From assembly GCA_012719125.1 (NCBI GenBank), contig JAAYAY010000110.1:1-62482 (forward strand): a stretch of 62,482 nt of DNA, written 5' to 3'. The DNA comes from Planctomycetaceae bacterium (lineage in GTDB: Bacteria > Planctomycetota > Planctomycetia > Pirellulales > Thermoguttaceae). The first letter of the stretch is position 1. Every line of letters starts with the position of its first letter. The notes beneath the pieces were generated by a model, which was not told the origin of the DNA, made no database searches, and was given only the letters and a program-made list of their open reading frames with translations. Made by a program: the position numbers and the translations under genes. Below are positions 18,189 to 27,351 of this stretch, piece by piece.

Positions 18189-18591
18189 GGCGTTTCCTCA
18201 GAGATGTCTGGTGCGGTAGTGCTGCGAGCGACGAGTGTGCTGCCAAACACCGATCCTGCGGGCCGACCTGGCTCCCAGAACCGGTCTCCAAAAACGCCTC
18301 TTCTCAGAACTCCTTCCCGTTTCTCTCTCGGTTCTGTTGTACGAACACCGGGCCCGGATGGGGGATGTGCGTGTCCAGGCAACGCGAACTTCAAGGAAGA
18401 AACGACTAGCGTGGCCCGGTCACTCGATCGAACCCCCACGAATGTGAGGCTGTGCGAAAAGTCAAGTTGTCCGTTCGAACGACCGATCGCCCAGGGTACC
18501 CGTCCGGTGGGTGTCTCAGAGGACCTGGAGTACCGGTCATCCGGTCCGCTGCGACCAAAGAGCCCCCCGCTCGCGGACCTTCGGCGACAAG
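18189..18591. other. 403-bp gap without recognisable gene
   Basis: Reading frames here on both strands are biased, low-complexity translations of GC-rich DNA without start signals. No RNA gene, promoter or terminator was recognised up to the tRNA. Confidence 0.5.
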
Positions 18592-18665
18592 TAGCGGCTC
18601 AGGGACTTGAACCCCGGACACGCGGATTATGATTCCGCTGCTCTAACCAACTGAGCTAAGCCGCC
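18592..18665 (-). tRNA. tRNA-Met (anticodon CAT)
   Basis: On the minus strand a 74-nt cloverleaf can be drawn: acceptor GGCGGCT/AGCCGCT (with a G-U end pair), D arm GCTC...GAGC, and an anticodon stem GCGGA/TCCGC closing the 7-base loop ATCATAA with anticodon CAT. The T arm is CGGGG-TTCAAGT-CCCTG (one G-U pair). CCA is not encoded. The stem sequences resemble elongator tRNA-Met; a tRNA-Ile2 (lysidine at C34) cannot be fully excluded. There is no integrase or phage gene next to it. Confidence 0.93.
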
Positions 18666-18685
18666 ATCAACCATTCAAGACAACA

Positions 18686-18714
18686 AACTTAGCATTCGCA
18701 GCGGCGGATTGCAA
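18686..18714 (-). promoter_or_regulatory. Putative promoter of tRNA-Met
   Basis: On the minus strand: TTGCAA (18709-18714), a 17-bp spacer, then TAAGTT (18686-18691) with an extended -10 TGC directly before it. The -10 ends 20 bases before the tRNA 5' end. Match to consensus is moderate, but spacing and position are right. Confidence 0.45.
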
Positions 18715-18822
18715 GCCCGTGGGCGTGCAGACTCCCTGACAGAGAGCACGGTGTGAAGGGCGGGATTTGAGAGGGTGCAGGTCGCGGGTTCAGGCAAGAG
18801 GACACACGACAAACACAGTGCT

Positions 18823-19830
18823 TCACCGCTCTCCGAGATCAATCGTCCGGGCAACGTCCAGATTATCCTGGTACCACTGAACACAGCGCCGCAGCCCCTC
18901 TTCGACCCCCACCTGTGAACTCCAGCCCAACAGATCCCGAGCCTTGGCGACGTTCGCCCAGGTGGCAGGGACGTCGGCGGGGTGGGCGTCGCGGTATTCG
19001 ATCAGAGGCCCGCGACCAGTCAACTGACCGATCTGGCTGATGATCTCGTGGAGTGCAACCGGCCGGTCGCCGCCGAGATTGATGATCTCGTAACCCAGCG
19101 GTTTCAGGCCGGCAATGGTGCCGCGGGCGATGTCATCGACGTAAGTGAAATCACGCTGCTGGCTCCCGTCGCCGAATACGGTGATCGTATCGCCCTCGGA
19201 GATCCAGCGAACGAAGCGAAACACGCTCATATCGGGCCTGCCCGCCGGGCCGTAGACCGTGAAATAGCGGAAAACGGTTACGTCCAGCCCGTGGAGATGG
19301 TGGTAGGTATAGGCCATGGCCTCGGCCCCCTTCTTCGAGGCCGCATAAGGCGAGAGCGGACGGTTTGTGTCGGCGTCTTCCGAGAAGGGGATCGGATTGT
19401 GGGCTCCATAAAGGCTGGAAGTCGATGCGAGCACGAATTTTGTAACGTTGTAGCGGCGGCACAGATCCAGGAGGTTAAGCGTGCCCGCCGCGTTGGTCCG
19501 CTCGTAGACCCATGGATCCTTGACGCTGGGACGCACGCCAGCCCGGGCCGCCAGATTGATGACGGCCGCGTAGGGGGGATGGCCGTGCGGACGACTTGCC
19601 GCGTCGGCAGCGAAACGTGCTTCCATCTCAGCCAGTTCGGCGATGTCGGCCGTATGGGAGACGAAGTTCGGTCGCCCCACCAACTGGGCCAATCGCCACT
19701 GCTTGAGCCGAGGGTCATAGGCGTCGTTGAGATTGTCGACGCCGACGACTTCATGCCCCGATTCCAAGAGAAGTTCGGCCACTTTCGAGGCGATGAATCC
19801 GGCACAGCCAGTAAGAAGATAACGGTTCAT
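18823..19830 (-). CDS. NAD-dependent nucleotide-sugar epimerase (UDP-glucuronate 4-epimerase type)
   Basis: 335 residues; the start is set at the ATG 19828-19830 because the Rossmann strand begins at once (MNRYLLTGCAGFIASKVAE). Extended SDR features: TGCAGFIA for the NAD-binding TGxxGxxG (last Gly is Ala), NLAARAGVRPSVKDPWVY, STSSLYG, and the catalytic YAASK. The RAGVRPS motif and FRYFTVYGPAGRPDMS segment are typical of UDP-glucuronate 4-epimerases making UDP-GalA. It is a lone minus-strand gene, divergent from the chaperone operon. It may supply a uronic-acid donor for the polysaccharide locus downstream. Confidence 0.88.
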   Translation of the reverse strand: MNRYLLTGCAGFIASKVAELLLESGHEVVGVDNLNDAYDPRLKQWRLAQLVGRPNFVSHTADIAELAEMEARFAADAASRPHGHPPYAAVINLAARAGVRPSVKDPWVYERTNAAGTLNLLDLCRRYNVTKFVLASTSSLYGAHNPIPFSEDADTNRPLSPYAASKKGAEAMAYTYHHLHGLDVTVFRYFTVYGPAGRPDMSVFRFVRWISEGDTITVFGDGSQQRDFTYVDDIARGTIAGLKPLGYEIINLGGDRPVALHEIISQIGQLTGRGPLIEYRDAHPADVPATWANVAKARDLLGWSSQVGVEEGLRRCVQWYQDNLDVARTIDLGER

Positions 19831-20337
19831 AGAATCGGCATGCAGGAGGCTGGGAGAGATGGAAGTGGACAACGCATAACGAACTTGGGAGCCGCAGATC
19901 CGAGCTCTGAGGCGTTCTCGGAGCAGGCAGGATTGGCGTGCAGGACACTCTACCAGAGAGATGGCAGGCGCGCCAAATGAGTCGCTTTCGGTGTTCGAGT
20001 TTCACGGGGCAATTGACTGACAAGCAAGCGGCCGTTACGCACGATCGATGGTGGTCGTCCGGATGACGCAGACTCCCGGGGGGGGCGGTAATCCGCGCCG
20101 GGCGGGCCGCTCCAAAGCGAACTGCCCGCATATTCCGAACCCGCCCACTGGCACGTATCCCCGCTAAACGCCCAAGTCCTGCCTAGGCTCACTTGGAGAA
20201 ACGCCTGAGAACGGCTAGACTGTTTGTCTGACGGGATGCAAGAAGCGGGTAGGGTTGACGCGGGTTCTCCGTCTTCCTGTTCCTTAATCTCCGTTTCTCT
20301 GGAAGGTCCGTGAGGATTGTTCGCAAGGAAGTGTTCC
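19831..20337. other. Divergent intergenic region of 507 bp
   Basis: No gene recognised. It contains the putative promoter of the chaperone operon (20193-20221). No heat-shock CIRCE-type inverted repeat was found. Confidence 0.5.
20193..20221 (+). promoter_or_regulatory. Putative sigma-70-type promoter for the TPR-DnaK operon
   Basis: TTGGAG (20193-20198), 17-bp spacer, TAGACT (20216-20221), about 117 bp upstream of the TPR gene start. TAGACT is also the -10 of the two other putative promoters noted in this window. Confidence 0.4.
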
Positions 20338-22809
20338 ATGGCTTCGAAAAGTAGGAAGCGAGCGAAGGGACGGACGAATCACGATCCGGTCGAGCAAGTC
20401 AAACGCAGCCTCGATCGGGGGGATTACAAGCAGGCGTTGAAGGATGCCCGGGTGTGGTACCGGCAATCGCCCGGCGGGGAATTACGGTGCTATCTCGAAC
20501 ATGCCTACATGGGGCGCTTGCAGCAGCTCATACGCAACGGGTTGACCGACGATGCCCGCCGAATTGCCGGAGAGCTTCTGGATCTGGGGGTGACCGAGAC
20601 GGCGGTCGAGTCGATATTGCCCGACGTGCTGCTGGCCGTGGGGATGCTGGATCGTCTCCCCCAGGCGCAAGGCCGCCTGACCGACGAAGACCATCGCCGG
20701 CTGGCCGTCAAGGCGGCGGATCAGGCCGTGGTCAGGCCGGGAAACACGCCCGCCTCGATGAAGGAGCTGCGCGGGGAGGCAAAGCGGATCCGGGCTGCCC
20801 TGGAGGCGGTCGAACGCGGAGACGAAGCGGGGGCCTCGGACCAGCTCAAAGAGATCTCGCGTCAATCCGTGTTTGCTGACTGGAAGTACTTCATTCGCGG
20901 CCTGATGGCCTATTACCGCAAGGACCGCTCCGAAATGGAGGCGAACTGGGGCCGACTGGCCCCGGATCGCGCGGCGGCCAGCATTGCTGCACCGCTGAAG
21001 ATCATGGCCGGCATGCCGGTGCCCGAGCAAGGCGTCGCTCTGCGAGCCAAGATCGCCCGCCTGGAAGCCCAGGCAGCCGGTCAATCGGTACTGAGCAGCC
21101 TGATCCGTCTGAGGCAGTTGCTGGCAGATCACAATTGGGCACAGGTCGTCAAGACCTTTCGGGTAGTCCGGCAGACGCTGCGAGACTTCGACGTCGACCT
21201 GTACCAGAAGGTGATCGACTGCCTGTGGGGCAGTCTGGCTCGGGAAGGCTGTCTCGACGAGCTGGTCCGTTTTTCGAGAATCGCCGATCCGCCCGCGCTC
21301 GATCCTCGCTGGAATCGGGCCCAGGCGATTGCCTGCGAGAACTCGGAATACTATGACGACGATCCGCGCGTGTATTGGCAGCAGTACCTCGACGACCTGG
21401 AGACTCTGCCCTGGCTGCCCGTCTCTCAAAGGAACCTGGCTCGCGGTCTCATCTGGCTCCATCTGGCCGAAGATGATCTGGAGGAGGCGGTCCGGTTTCG
21501 AGGCTGCCCCTGCGGACGTGATCACTCCGAAGAGGTCGAACTCGCCATGCGGAATGCGGAATTTTGTTTCCGGGCATGTATGAGGGCAGCCCCGGATTAC
21601 GCTCCAGGCTATATGCTCGCGGCGCGGTTCTACCGCGAGGAACAACGTCCGCGCGAAGCGGCCGAGGTCTACGCCGGCCTCCTGGAACGGGTTCCCGATC
21701 ATCTGGACGCATTGACGGAATTGGCAGATCACCATGTTCGTCGCGGCAGTGCCCGGCAGGCACTCCAGTACGCGATCCGCGCCCGCGACCTGAAGCCCTT
21801 GGACAAGGCGACGGGCGAGTTGTTGTGGACCTCGCAACTCGGAATGGCCGAGGAACTGGGGCGGGCGGGTGACTACGACCAGGCCCGCGAGGCGCTGGCG
21901 GCCGCCGACTCGGTTCTGCCGATGCGGGCGGCCGACTGCGACGTGATGGCCCGCAAGGCCGTGCTGGAGATCAAAGCCAACAATCCGGCAGGGGCCAGGA
22001 GTCTGGTGGAGCAGGCCCTGGAGCGGCTGGAGGAGCCGACGGTCCTGTGGCTGGCCATGACCCTGGCGGCGTCGCGCTACCAGTTGAAACTCGAGGAGGT
22101 CTGGCTCTACGAAGAACGGTGGCGGGAGGCGCTCCGGCGGCGCTGCCGCAGTTCCACCGCCGGCGGGATGTGCCGCCTGATCGTCGAGACCCCGCCGGCA
22201 CCCCAGGCCGACGCGGAACTGTCGAAGTATGCCCGGGACCTCTGGGGCTACGTGAAACGCTGCTCGCGGGTGAAATGGAATCTGGAGGATCTGCGGGCCG
22301 TGTGCGAGTTTCTGGGCGCCTACGATCAGTGGTCGCTGCTGATGAAGTTTGTGAAAAAGGGAATTCGCAGGTTTCCCGAGGTCGGTTACTTCCACCACCT
22401 GGTCGGGGTGGAAGAGATCCGGAAAGGGCCTCTCCGCTTCAACCGGAAGAGAACGATCGATGCCTTCCAGCGAGCGATCCTGTTGGCTTCGGCGTCCAGC
22501 GATCCGCGGGACCGCCGGTTGCTGGAGGAAGCCCGAAAAGGTCTGAGTGTCGTCACGGGGATGTTGCCCGGCGTCCACTCCAGAACCTCCCGGAACTGCG
22601 ATCCGGTGTGCCACTGGGACGACGACGATGACGACGAGGCTCCGTCCGACGGAGTGCCCTTTGCTGACATGACCGTGGAGGCCATCCGGGAGCTTTTCGA
22701 ACAGACTTGTGCTCGGTTGGGACTGGATCCCGAACAGGTGATCGACGAGTTGAACAAGCGAGGCCCGGCTCGGACTGGGGCGACCGCGAAAACAAAGGGA
22801 TTGGTATGA
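20338..22809 (+). CDS. Large TPR-repeat protein heading a DnaK chaperone operon
   Basis: 823 residues from ATG 20338, preceded by CAAGGAAG. Almost entirely helical with tetratricopeptide-like units, for example around residues 25-70 (SLDRGDYKQALKDARVWYRQ, a classic TPR), 415-510 (ACMRAAPDYAPGYMLAARFY, YAGLLERVPDHLDALTELAD) and 510-560. Near the C-terminus lies an acidic run (CHWDDDDDDEAP), and a conserved-looking final helix (VEAIRELFEQTCARLGLDPE). No signal peptide, so cytoplasmic. Its stop overlaps the start of the J-like gene by four bases (ATGA), indicating translational coupling with the chaperone genes. A client-binding or scaffolding role is inferred. Confidence 0.85.
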   Translation: MASKSRKRAKGRTNHDPVEQVKRSLDRGDYKQALKDARVWYRQSPGGELRCYLEHAYMGRLQQLIRNGLTDDARRIAGELLDLGVTETAVESILPDVLLAVGMLDRLPQAQGRLTDEDHRRLAVKAADQAVVRPGNTPASMKELRGEAKRIRAALEAVERGDEAGASDQLKEISRQSVFADWKYFIRGLMAYYRKDRSEMEANWGRLAPDRAAASIAAPLKIMAGMPVPEQGVALRAKIARLEAQAAGQSVLSSLIRLRQLLADHNWAQVVKTFRVVRQTLRDFDVDLYQKVIDCLWGSLAREGCLDELVRFSRIADPPALDPRWNRAQAIACENSEYYDDDPRVYWQQYLDDLETLPWLPVSQRNLARGLIWLHLAEDDLEEAVRFRGCPCGRDHSEEVELAMRNAEFCFRACMRAAPDYAPGYMLAARFYREEQRPREAAEVYAGLLERVPDHLDALTELADHHVRRGSARQALQYAIRARDLKPLDKATGELLWTSQLGMAEELGRAGDYDQAREALAAADSVLPMRAADCDVMARKAVLEIKANNPAGARSLVEQALERLEEPTVLWLAMTLAASRYQLKLEEVWLYEERWREALRRRCRSSTAGGMCRLIVETPPAPQADAELSKYARDLWGYVKRCSRVKWNLEDLRAVCEFLGAYDQWSLLMKFVKKGIRRFPEVGYFHHLVGVEEIRKGPLRFNRKRTIDAFQRAILLASASSDPRDRRLLEEARKGLSVVTGMLPGVHSRTSRNCDPVCHWDDDDDDEAPSDGVPFADMTVEAIRELFEQTCARLGLDPEQVIDELNKRGPARTGATAKTKGLV

Positions 22810-23096
22810 GGGACCCCTATCAGGTGTTGGACGTCTCAGCAGACGTGGACGACGCGGCCCTGCGCCGGCGTTATCTGGAGCTCGTGCGCCGCTATCCGCC
22901 CGAACGATGCCCCCAGCAGTTTGCCGAAGTCCGGGAGGCCTATGAGCAGTTGCGGGATCCCGCTCGCCGCTTGGAACGCGAGTTGTTCAAGGCCGGCGGC
23001 TGCGAGATACTCGACGACGTCATTGCCGGAATGCGGTCGAAACTGCAAGAGCGGCGGATCGCTACCGAAACCCTGCTTTCGCTGGCGGAGAGGTGA
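22806..23096 (+). CDS. J-domain-like protein lacking the HPD motif
   Basis: 96 residues. Residues 3-60 follow helices I-IV of a J domain (DPYQVLDVSADVDDAALRRR, then YLELVRRYPPERCP, then FAEVREAYEQLRDPARR). The invariant HPD tripeptide that stimulates Hsp70 ATPase is replaced by PPE at residues 31-33. The protein ends soon after the J domain, without Gly/Phe or zinc regions. Starts within the TPR gene's stop (ATGA) and ends within a GTGA overlap with the next gene, so it is part of a tightly coupled operon. It may be a J-like inhibitor, tether or co-chaperone rather than an ATPase activator. Confidence 0.82.
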   Translation: MRDPYQVLDVSADVDDAALRRRYLELVRRYPPERCPQQFAEVREAYEQLRDPARRLERELFKAGGCEILDDVIAGMRSKLQERRIATETLLSLAER

Positions 23097-23098
23097 GT

Positions 23099-23887
23099 AT
23101 GGACGGGTGGCCCGATCAAGAACAGATTCTGGCTCGTCTGCGGGGCTGGCTCAACCAGACGCAGGCCGAATGCCAGTGGCTCGACGAGCAGGCCGCGGGC
23201 CAGCCGTGGCCGGGCGAGCCCATAGGGCTCTACCAACTCGTCGAGCAACTGACCGCCCTGCGCCACGACGTGAAACTGCTGGCCAAGGCGGCCCGCGGCA
23301 TGGACGAAGGAACGGAGGCCGCCAGGTTGTCGCTCCAGGCGGCGATCGAGCAGTTTCGCTCGGTTGAGCCGCGGGAAGCGGAAGCCGCCGACAAGGCGGC
23401 ACGGCCGCTGGTCGAAGCCGTTGTGGAACTGGACGAGTCGCTGCGGCGCTGCCGAGGCGTCATTGTTCAGGCAAAAGCGCGGATTGTGGAGGAGTTGAAC
23501 GCGGAACTGCAGGAGGTGCGGCAGCAACTGGACCGTCTGTTTCGCATCCAGCCCTGGTGGCGGAGGTTCCTGTGCGGCCCCTGGCACGAGGCGTCCAAGA
23601 ACCTCTACTCGGGGCGGACATTGGATGGCTGCCGGGCGGTCTTCGATTCCTTCCTCGAGGGCTACGACCTGATCCACAAACGCCTCGACCGGCTGATGGA
23701 CGAACAGTCGATCGTGCGCATGCAGTGCCTCGGCACGCAGGCCGATCCGAATCGCATGACGGTCGTCGAGGTCGTCAGCGACCCGAGCCGCCGGCCGGGA
23801 ACGGTGATCGAAGAGACTCGCCCCGGTTACTGCTGGAAGGGCCGGGTGCTGCGGTTTGCCGAAGTCAAAGCGGTTGGCGAGCAGTGA
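23099..23887 (+). CDS. grpE: GrpE-like nucleotide exchange factor
   Basis: 262 residues from ATG 23099 (GGAGAGG six bases upstream); a GTG at 23093 overlapping the previous stop is the alternative. The N-terminal 150 residues are long helices, likely a coiled coil. The C-terminal 50 residues match the GrpE beta domain: QADPNRMTVVEVV, then GTVIEETRPGYCWKGRVLRF and AEVKAV (family pattern: ...GTV..v.q.GY.l.drvLRpA.V.V). It is larger than usual GrpE (about 200 residues). Between a J-like protein and DnaK, it is presumably the dedicated exchange factor for that DnaK. Confidence 0.8.
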   Translation: MDGWPDQEQILARLRGWLNQTQAECQWLDEQAAGQPWPGEPIGLYQLVEQLTALRHDVKLLAKAARGMDEGTEAARLSLQAAIEQFRSVEPREAEAADKAARPLVEAVVELDESLRRCRGVIVQAKARIVEELNAELQEVRQQLDRLFRIQPWWRRFLCGPWHEASKNLYSGRTLDGCRAVFDSFLEGYDLIHKRLDRLMDEQSIVRMQCLGTQADPNRMTVVEVVSDPSRRPGTVIEETRPGYCWKGRVLRFAEVKAVGEQ

Positions 23888-24037
23888 GGCAGACGGGCCA
23901 AGGGAGACCGCCGGGCAGATCCGCGGTCTGCGTTTTTGCATTCAAGCATCCGGAGATGCACCAAGACCTGCGTGGGGCAAGGTGACTGGAACCTCGAAAC
24001 CTGCAAGGAAACGTATCGGAATCAGGAGTGTCTGTTT

Positions 24038-25831
24038 ATGGAAATCATTCTCGGCATCGATCTGGGCACGACCAACAGTGTGGTCTCGATCCTCCGCGAC
24101 GGGCAGGTCGAGGTGCTCGCTGAAGACGGGCAGAAAATCCTTCCTTCCGTGGTAGGCTTGGGGCCCAACAAGGAATTGCTGGTGGGGTTCCCGGCCCAGA
24201 ACCAGTGGACCTTGGCCCCCGATCGCACGGTCCGCTCGATCAAGCGCAAGATGGGTTCGGACGAAACGGTCCGCCTGGGAGAGCAGACCTACACGCCCCA
24301 GGAGATCTCGGCCATCCTCCTGCGGACGCTCAAAGAACGGGCGGCCCGGCAGCTCGGAGAGGAGATTCGCAAGGCGGTCATCACGGTGCCGGCGTTCTTC
24401 AACGAGCAGCAACGCGAAGCCACCCGCGAGGCCGGTGAGTTGGCGGGCCTGGAGGTGGTGCGGATCATCAACGAGCCGACCGCCGCGTCGCTCACCTACA
24501 ATCCGAGCCCCGACCGGCTGGAGCGGCTTCTGGTTTACGACCTGGGCGGCGGAACCTTCGACGTCTCGATCGTCCAGATCGAACAGGGCGTGGTGGAAGT
24601 GCTTTCCAGCCACGGCGACACCCAGTTGGGCGGCGACGATTTCGATCAGTTGCTTCTGGACCACGTCTGTGATCGGTTCCAGGAAGAGCACGGCGTGGAT
24701 CTGCGGGCGACCCTGACGTCGAAATCCAGGGTGCTCAAAGCGGTGGAAGAAGCCAAGCGGCAGCTCTCGTTCGAGGCGTTCGTGGCCGTCGAACTGGAGT
24801 TCGTCGCGGAGAAGGCGGGGGTCCCGCTCCATCTGAAAAGAGAGATTTCCCGCCCGGAATACGAACCCTTGATCGAACCGCTCATCAACAAGACGCTCGT
24901 TTGCGTCGACGAGGCCCTGTCGGACGCGAAACTGACAGCCAAGCAGATCGATCGCGTGGTCCTGGTGGGAGGCGCCAGCCGTACCCCGCTGGTCCATCAA
25001 CTGCTCCAGGAGCAACTGGGGCAGCCGATCCACGCCGAGGTCGATCCCGACCTGTGCGTGTCGATGGGGGCGGCCATCCAAGGGGGCCTCATCGTCGGCC
25101 TGGACGTGGGGCCGGTGCTGGTCGACATCACGCCGCACACCCTGGGCGTTCAATGCCTGGGCGACCTGCACGGTTATCGCTCGTCGTATTGCTGCGCGCC
25201 GGTCATCGAACGGAATACGGCGCTTCCCGCCTCGCGCAGCGAGGTCTTCTACACGGCGCAGGACGGGCAGAAGGCGGCCATGGTGGAAGTCTTTCAGGGC
25301 GAAGACAGGGATGTCCGGCACAACGAGCATGTCGGCGGTTTTCACCTGGAAGGCCTGGCCGAAACGAAACAAGGCAACGAAATCCTGGTTCGCTTCGATC
25401 TGGATCTGGACGGCATTCTCACGGTGACAGCCACCGAGAAGCTCACCGGACTGGAAAAGACGCTCACCATTGAGAACGCCATGTCCCGCTTTCGCGGAGA
25501 ACATCAGGAGGCGGCCAGGACGCGGCTGGAGGCGGCCTTTGCCGGGGACCGGCAAGCCGCCGGGCCGTTGTCGGCCGAGGTGCCGTCTGCCGAGAGCAGC
25601 CCAACGAGTGAAGTTCTGCCGCCCGAGTTGGCGGGGGCCGTCGGCCGGGCCAACGAGTTGATGTCGAAGGCGGAAGAGCTTCTGCCGGGCGCCAACGAGC
25701 AGGACGCCGGCGAGATGCGCGACCTGATCGGCCGCCTCCGCCGGGCGATCGAAACGCGTGCCCAGGCAGAAATGGAGAGTGCCCTGGCCGAACTGGACGA
25801 GTTGGTCTTCTACATGCAGGACGCCGTATGA
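24038..25831 (+). CDS. dnaK: Hsp70 chaperone DnaK
   Basis: 597 residues from ATG 24038 with AGGAG at 24024-24028. Nucleotide-binding domain: phosphate 1 GIDLGTTNSVVSI, VITVPAFFNEQQR, INEPTAASLTY, phosphate 2 YDLGGGTFDVSI and adenosine site VVLVGGASRTPLV. The linker and substrate domain read VLVDITPHTLGVQ rather than the canonical VLLLDVTPLSLG, with an unusual CLGDLHGYRSSYCC loop following. The C-terminal lid is shortened compared with the 638-residue E. coli DnaK, and no acidic EEVD-like tail is present. In an operon with non-canonical partners, this is probably a secondary, specialised Hsp70 rather than the housekeeping one. Confidence 0.94.
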   Translation: MEIILGIDLGTTNSVVSILRDGQVEVLAEDGQKILPSVVGLGPNKELLVGFPAQNQWTLAPDRTVRSIKRKMGSDETVRLGEQTYTPQEISAILLRTLKERAARQLGEEIRKAVITVPAFFNEQQREATREAGELAGLEVVRIINEPTAASLTYNPSPDRLERLLVYDLGGGTFDVSIVQIEQGVVEVLSSHGDTQLGGDDFDQLLLDHVCDRFQEEHGVDLRATLTSKSRVLKAVEEAKRQLSFEAFVAVELEFVAEKAGVPLHLKREISRPEYEPLIEPLINKTLVCVDEALSDAKLTAKQIDRVVLVGGASRTPLVHQLLQEQLGQPIHAEVDPDLCVSMGAAIQGGLIVGLDVGPVLVDITPHTLGVQCLGDLHGYRSSYCCAPVIERNTALPASRSEVFYTAQDGQKAAMVEVFQGEDRDVRHNEHVGGFHLEGLAETKQGNEILVRFDLDLDGILTVTATEKLTGLEKTLTIENAMSRFRGEHQEAARTRLEAAFAGDRQAAGPLSAEVPSAESSPTSEVLPPELAGAVGRANELMSKAEELLPGANEQDAGEMRDLIGRLRRAIETRAQAEMESALAELDELVFYMQDAV

Positions 25832-26166
25832 CGGACGGGACCGAATCGAGCGTCCATCGCGACACGGCCGGGGAGATGGTTTGCCCGGCATGCAAGGCCC
25901 GGCAGGTCTGGTCGGACCAGTGCCGCCGTTGCCGTTGCGACCTGTCGCTGCTGCGCCAGTGGCACGGCGCCGGCGAAGCGGTGCGTCGAAGATGCCTGGA
26001 CGAATTATGCCGGGGGCGGTCCGAACAGGCTCTGGAGTACGCCAGGCGGTACGCCCTGCTGGCCGGCAGGCAGGAGGGGGCGCGGCTGTTGGCGATCTGC
26101 CACCTGTTCTGCGGCAATTGGGCGGAGAGCTGCGCCGCCCTGGAGGAGAAACCGGACTGTTCATAG
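25828..26166 (+). CDS. Small zinc-ribbon protein with TPR-like helix
   Basis: 112 residues; start ATG overlaps the dnaK stop (ATGA). A zinc ribbon is visible at residues 19-38 (CPACKARQVWSDQCRRCRC). The rest is helical and resembles one and a half TPR units (ALEYARRYALLAG, AICHLFCGNWAESCAALEE). The tight coupling makes it a likely accessory of the DnaK system, for example a client adaptor. Not recognised as a named family. Confidence 0.72.
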   Translation: MTDGTESSVHRDTAGEMVCPACKARQVWSDQCRRCRCDLSLLRQWHGAGEAVRRRCLDELCRGRSEQALEYARRYALLAGRQEGARLLAICHLFCGNWAESCAALEEKPDCS

Positions 26167-26447
26167 GCTCCGCCGCCGTGGCCGCGAATGGGCTCGTGCG
26201 GATTGTGGAAGACGCGCTGGACCGTCTTGGCGGCGACGGCACCATAACGGCGTTTTCTGCCGAACCTCCACGAACTTGATTGACAAGCCGAGGAATGCCG
26301 CGGAAGATCGAAGATGGGTCGCTGGATAATGCAGATTTCGGGCGAGGCAATAGTTCTGATTTCCTCGGGTCTCGCTCACTCGACTTCTCTGAGTTTCTTT
26401 TTCACGAACCGTCGAACTGCCACAGCGATCTTTCAAGGGGGGACGAC

Positions 26448-27050
26448 ATGATTGACTTGGGGGACGACTCGCGAAGCCGAACCAGCTCCGATCGACCCGT
26501 CAAGAACGGGGAATCCCCCCAACCGGGCGAGGGATCGGCTCAGAGGATACACGGGCGGCGCCATTCTGGAAGAGAACACGGCGAGCGCAAGAGCAGACCT
26601 CGGCGTCTACGAGTGTTTTGGGATTTCAAGTACGAGTTACTGGCTCTGGTTTTCATCGGTGGGGGGATCTTTCTGTTGGTCGCGCCTTTCAAGATCAGCA
26701 CTTGGCTGTTCGGATTGGCGCGTCAAGCTCTCGCTTATCTCAACGACATCGCCGTCTGGTTGATCAAATCCGTTGGGGCTATCGAGAAGTCGGATGTGGG
26801 CGGTGTCGTTTTGCTCGTCTGTGCGGTCGGACTCATCGGGCTGGATATCCGCACGCGGATCCTGCGCCGGCACGAGCGGTATGACTCGGAACCGCTCTGT
26901 TCCTGCGGCAGCCAAATGCGCCGCCTCCGAACCACGCTATTTCAGCAGATCCTTGCCTGGGTGTTTCGAGTCCGAATCAAGCGTTTCTTCTGCCCGAAAT
27001 GCAGCCGACAACTCGCATTGTGGCGGACTGCCCACGAAAGCGATTGGTGA
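26448..27050 (+). CDS. Membrane protein with C-terminal zinc-binding motif, unknown function
   Basis: 200 residues from ATG 26448, which follows a strong AAGGGGGG. The first 65 residues are polar and basic. Two transmembrane segments follow (LLALVFIGGGIFLLVAPF and VGGVVLLVCAVGLIGLDI), and the C-terminal region carries CSCGS and, about 35 residues later, CPKC, which together could bind one zinc ion. No family recognised. It sits between the chaperone operon and the polysaccharide locus. Confidence 0.65.
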   Translation: MIDLGDDSRSRTSSDRPVKNGESPQPGEGSAQRIHGRRHSGREHGERKSRPRRLRVFWDFKYELLALVFIGGGIFLLVAPFKISTWLFGLARQALAYLNDIAVWLIKSVGAIEKSDVGGVVLLVCAVGLIGLDIRTRILRRHERYDSEPLCSCGSQMRRLRTTLFQQILAWVFRVRIKRFFCPKCSRQLALWRTAHESDW

Positions 27051-27236
27051 GGCAATCGCACGATCCTCGTCCTGTTCCGGGTACAGCGTCCCTCTGTGGG
27101 GTGGTATTCTCAATTGTGGCAGCGCATCCCCCTGGATGATGTAGTCGAATACCGTTGCATGCCCGGGCAGGGAGGTGTTCTTCTTCAGAAGGGGGGTGTC
27201 CCATCTGGGGTTGTGTTTTTCCTTTGAATTCGAGCA

Positions 27237-27264
27237 TTGACACTCGAACGGCACTGGTTAGACT
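27237..27264 (+). promoter_or_regulatory. Strong putative sigma-70 promoter at the head of the polysaccharide locus
   Basis: A perfect -35 TTGACA (27237-27242), 16-bp spacer, then TAGACT (27259-27264). It lies about 88 bp upstream of the first secreted-protein gene of the locus and within a 301-bp gap that otherwise holds nothing recognisable. Confidence 0.6.
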
Positions 27265-27351
27265 AGATTCTAAGAATGTTGGCCGGGAGGTCGTGTTGAG
27301 GCACTGGGTTTGGCAATCGGAAGAGGCGACTTTTTAGTAGGGATTACACCA

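Noticed and set aside
18592-18665. Integrated element at the tRNA gene
   Set aside because: No integrase and no repeated tRNA 3' end nearby.
26181-26279. Frameshifted continuation of the zinc-ribbon protein
   Set aside because: An in-phase-looking peptide exists in another frame, but it carries no motif and the 112-residue product ends cleanly.
20482-26350. Long minus-strand frames of 710 and 802 codons
   Set aside because: They lie opposite the TPR-DnaK operon, whose five plus-strand genes have motifs and overlaps.
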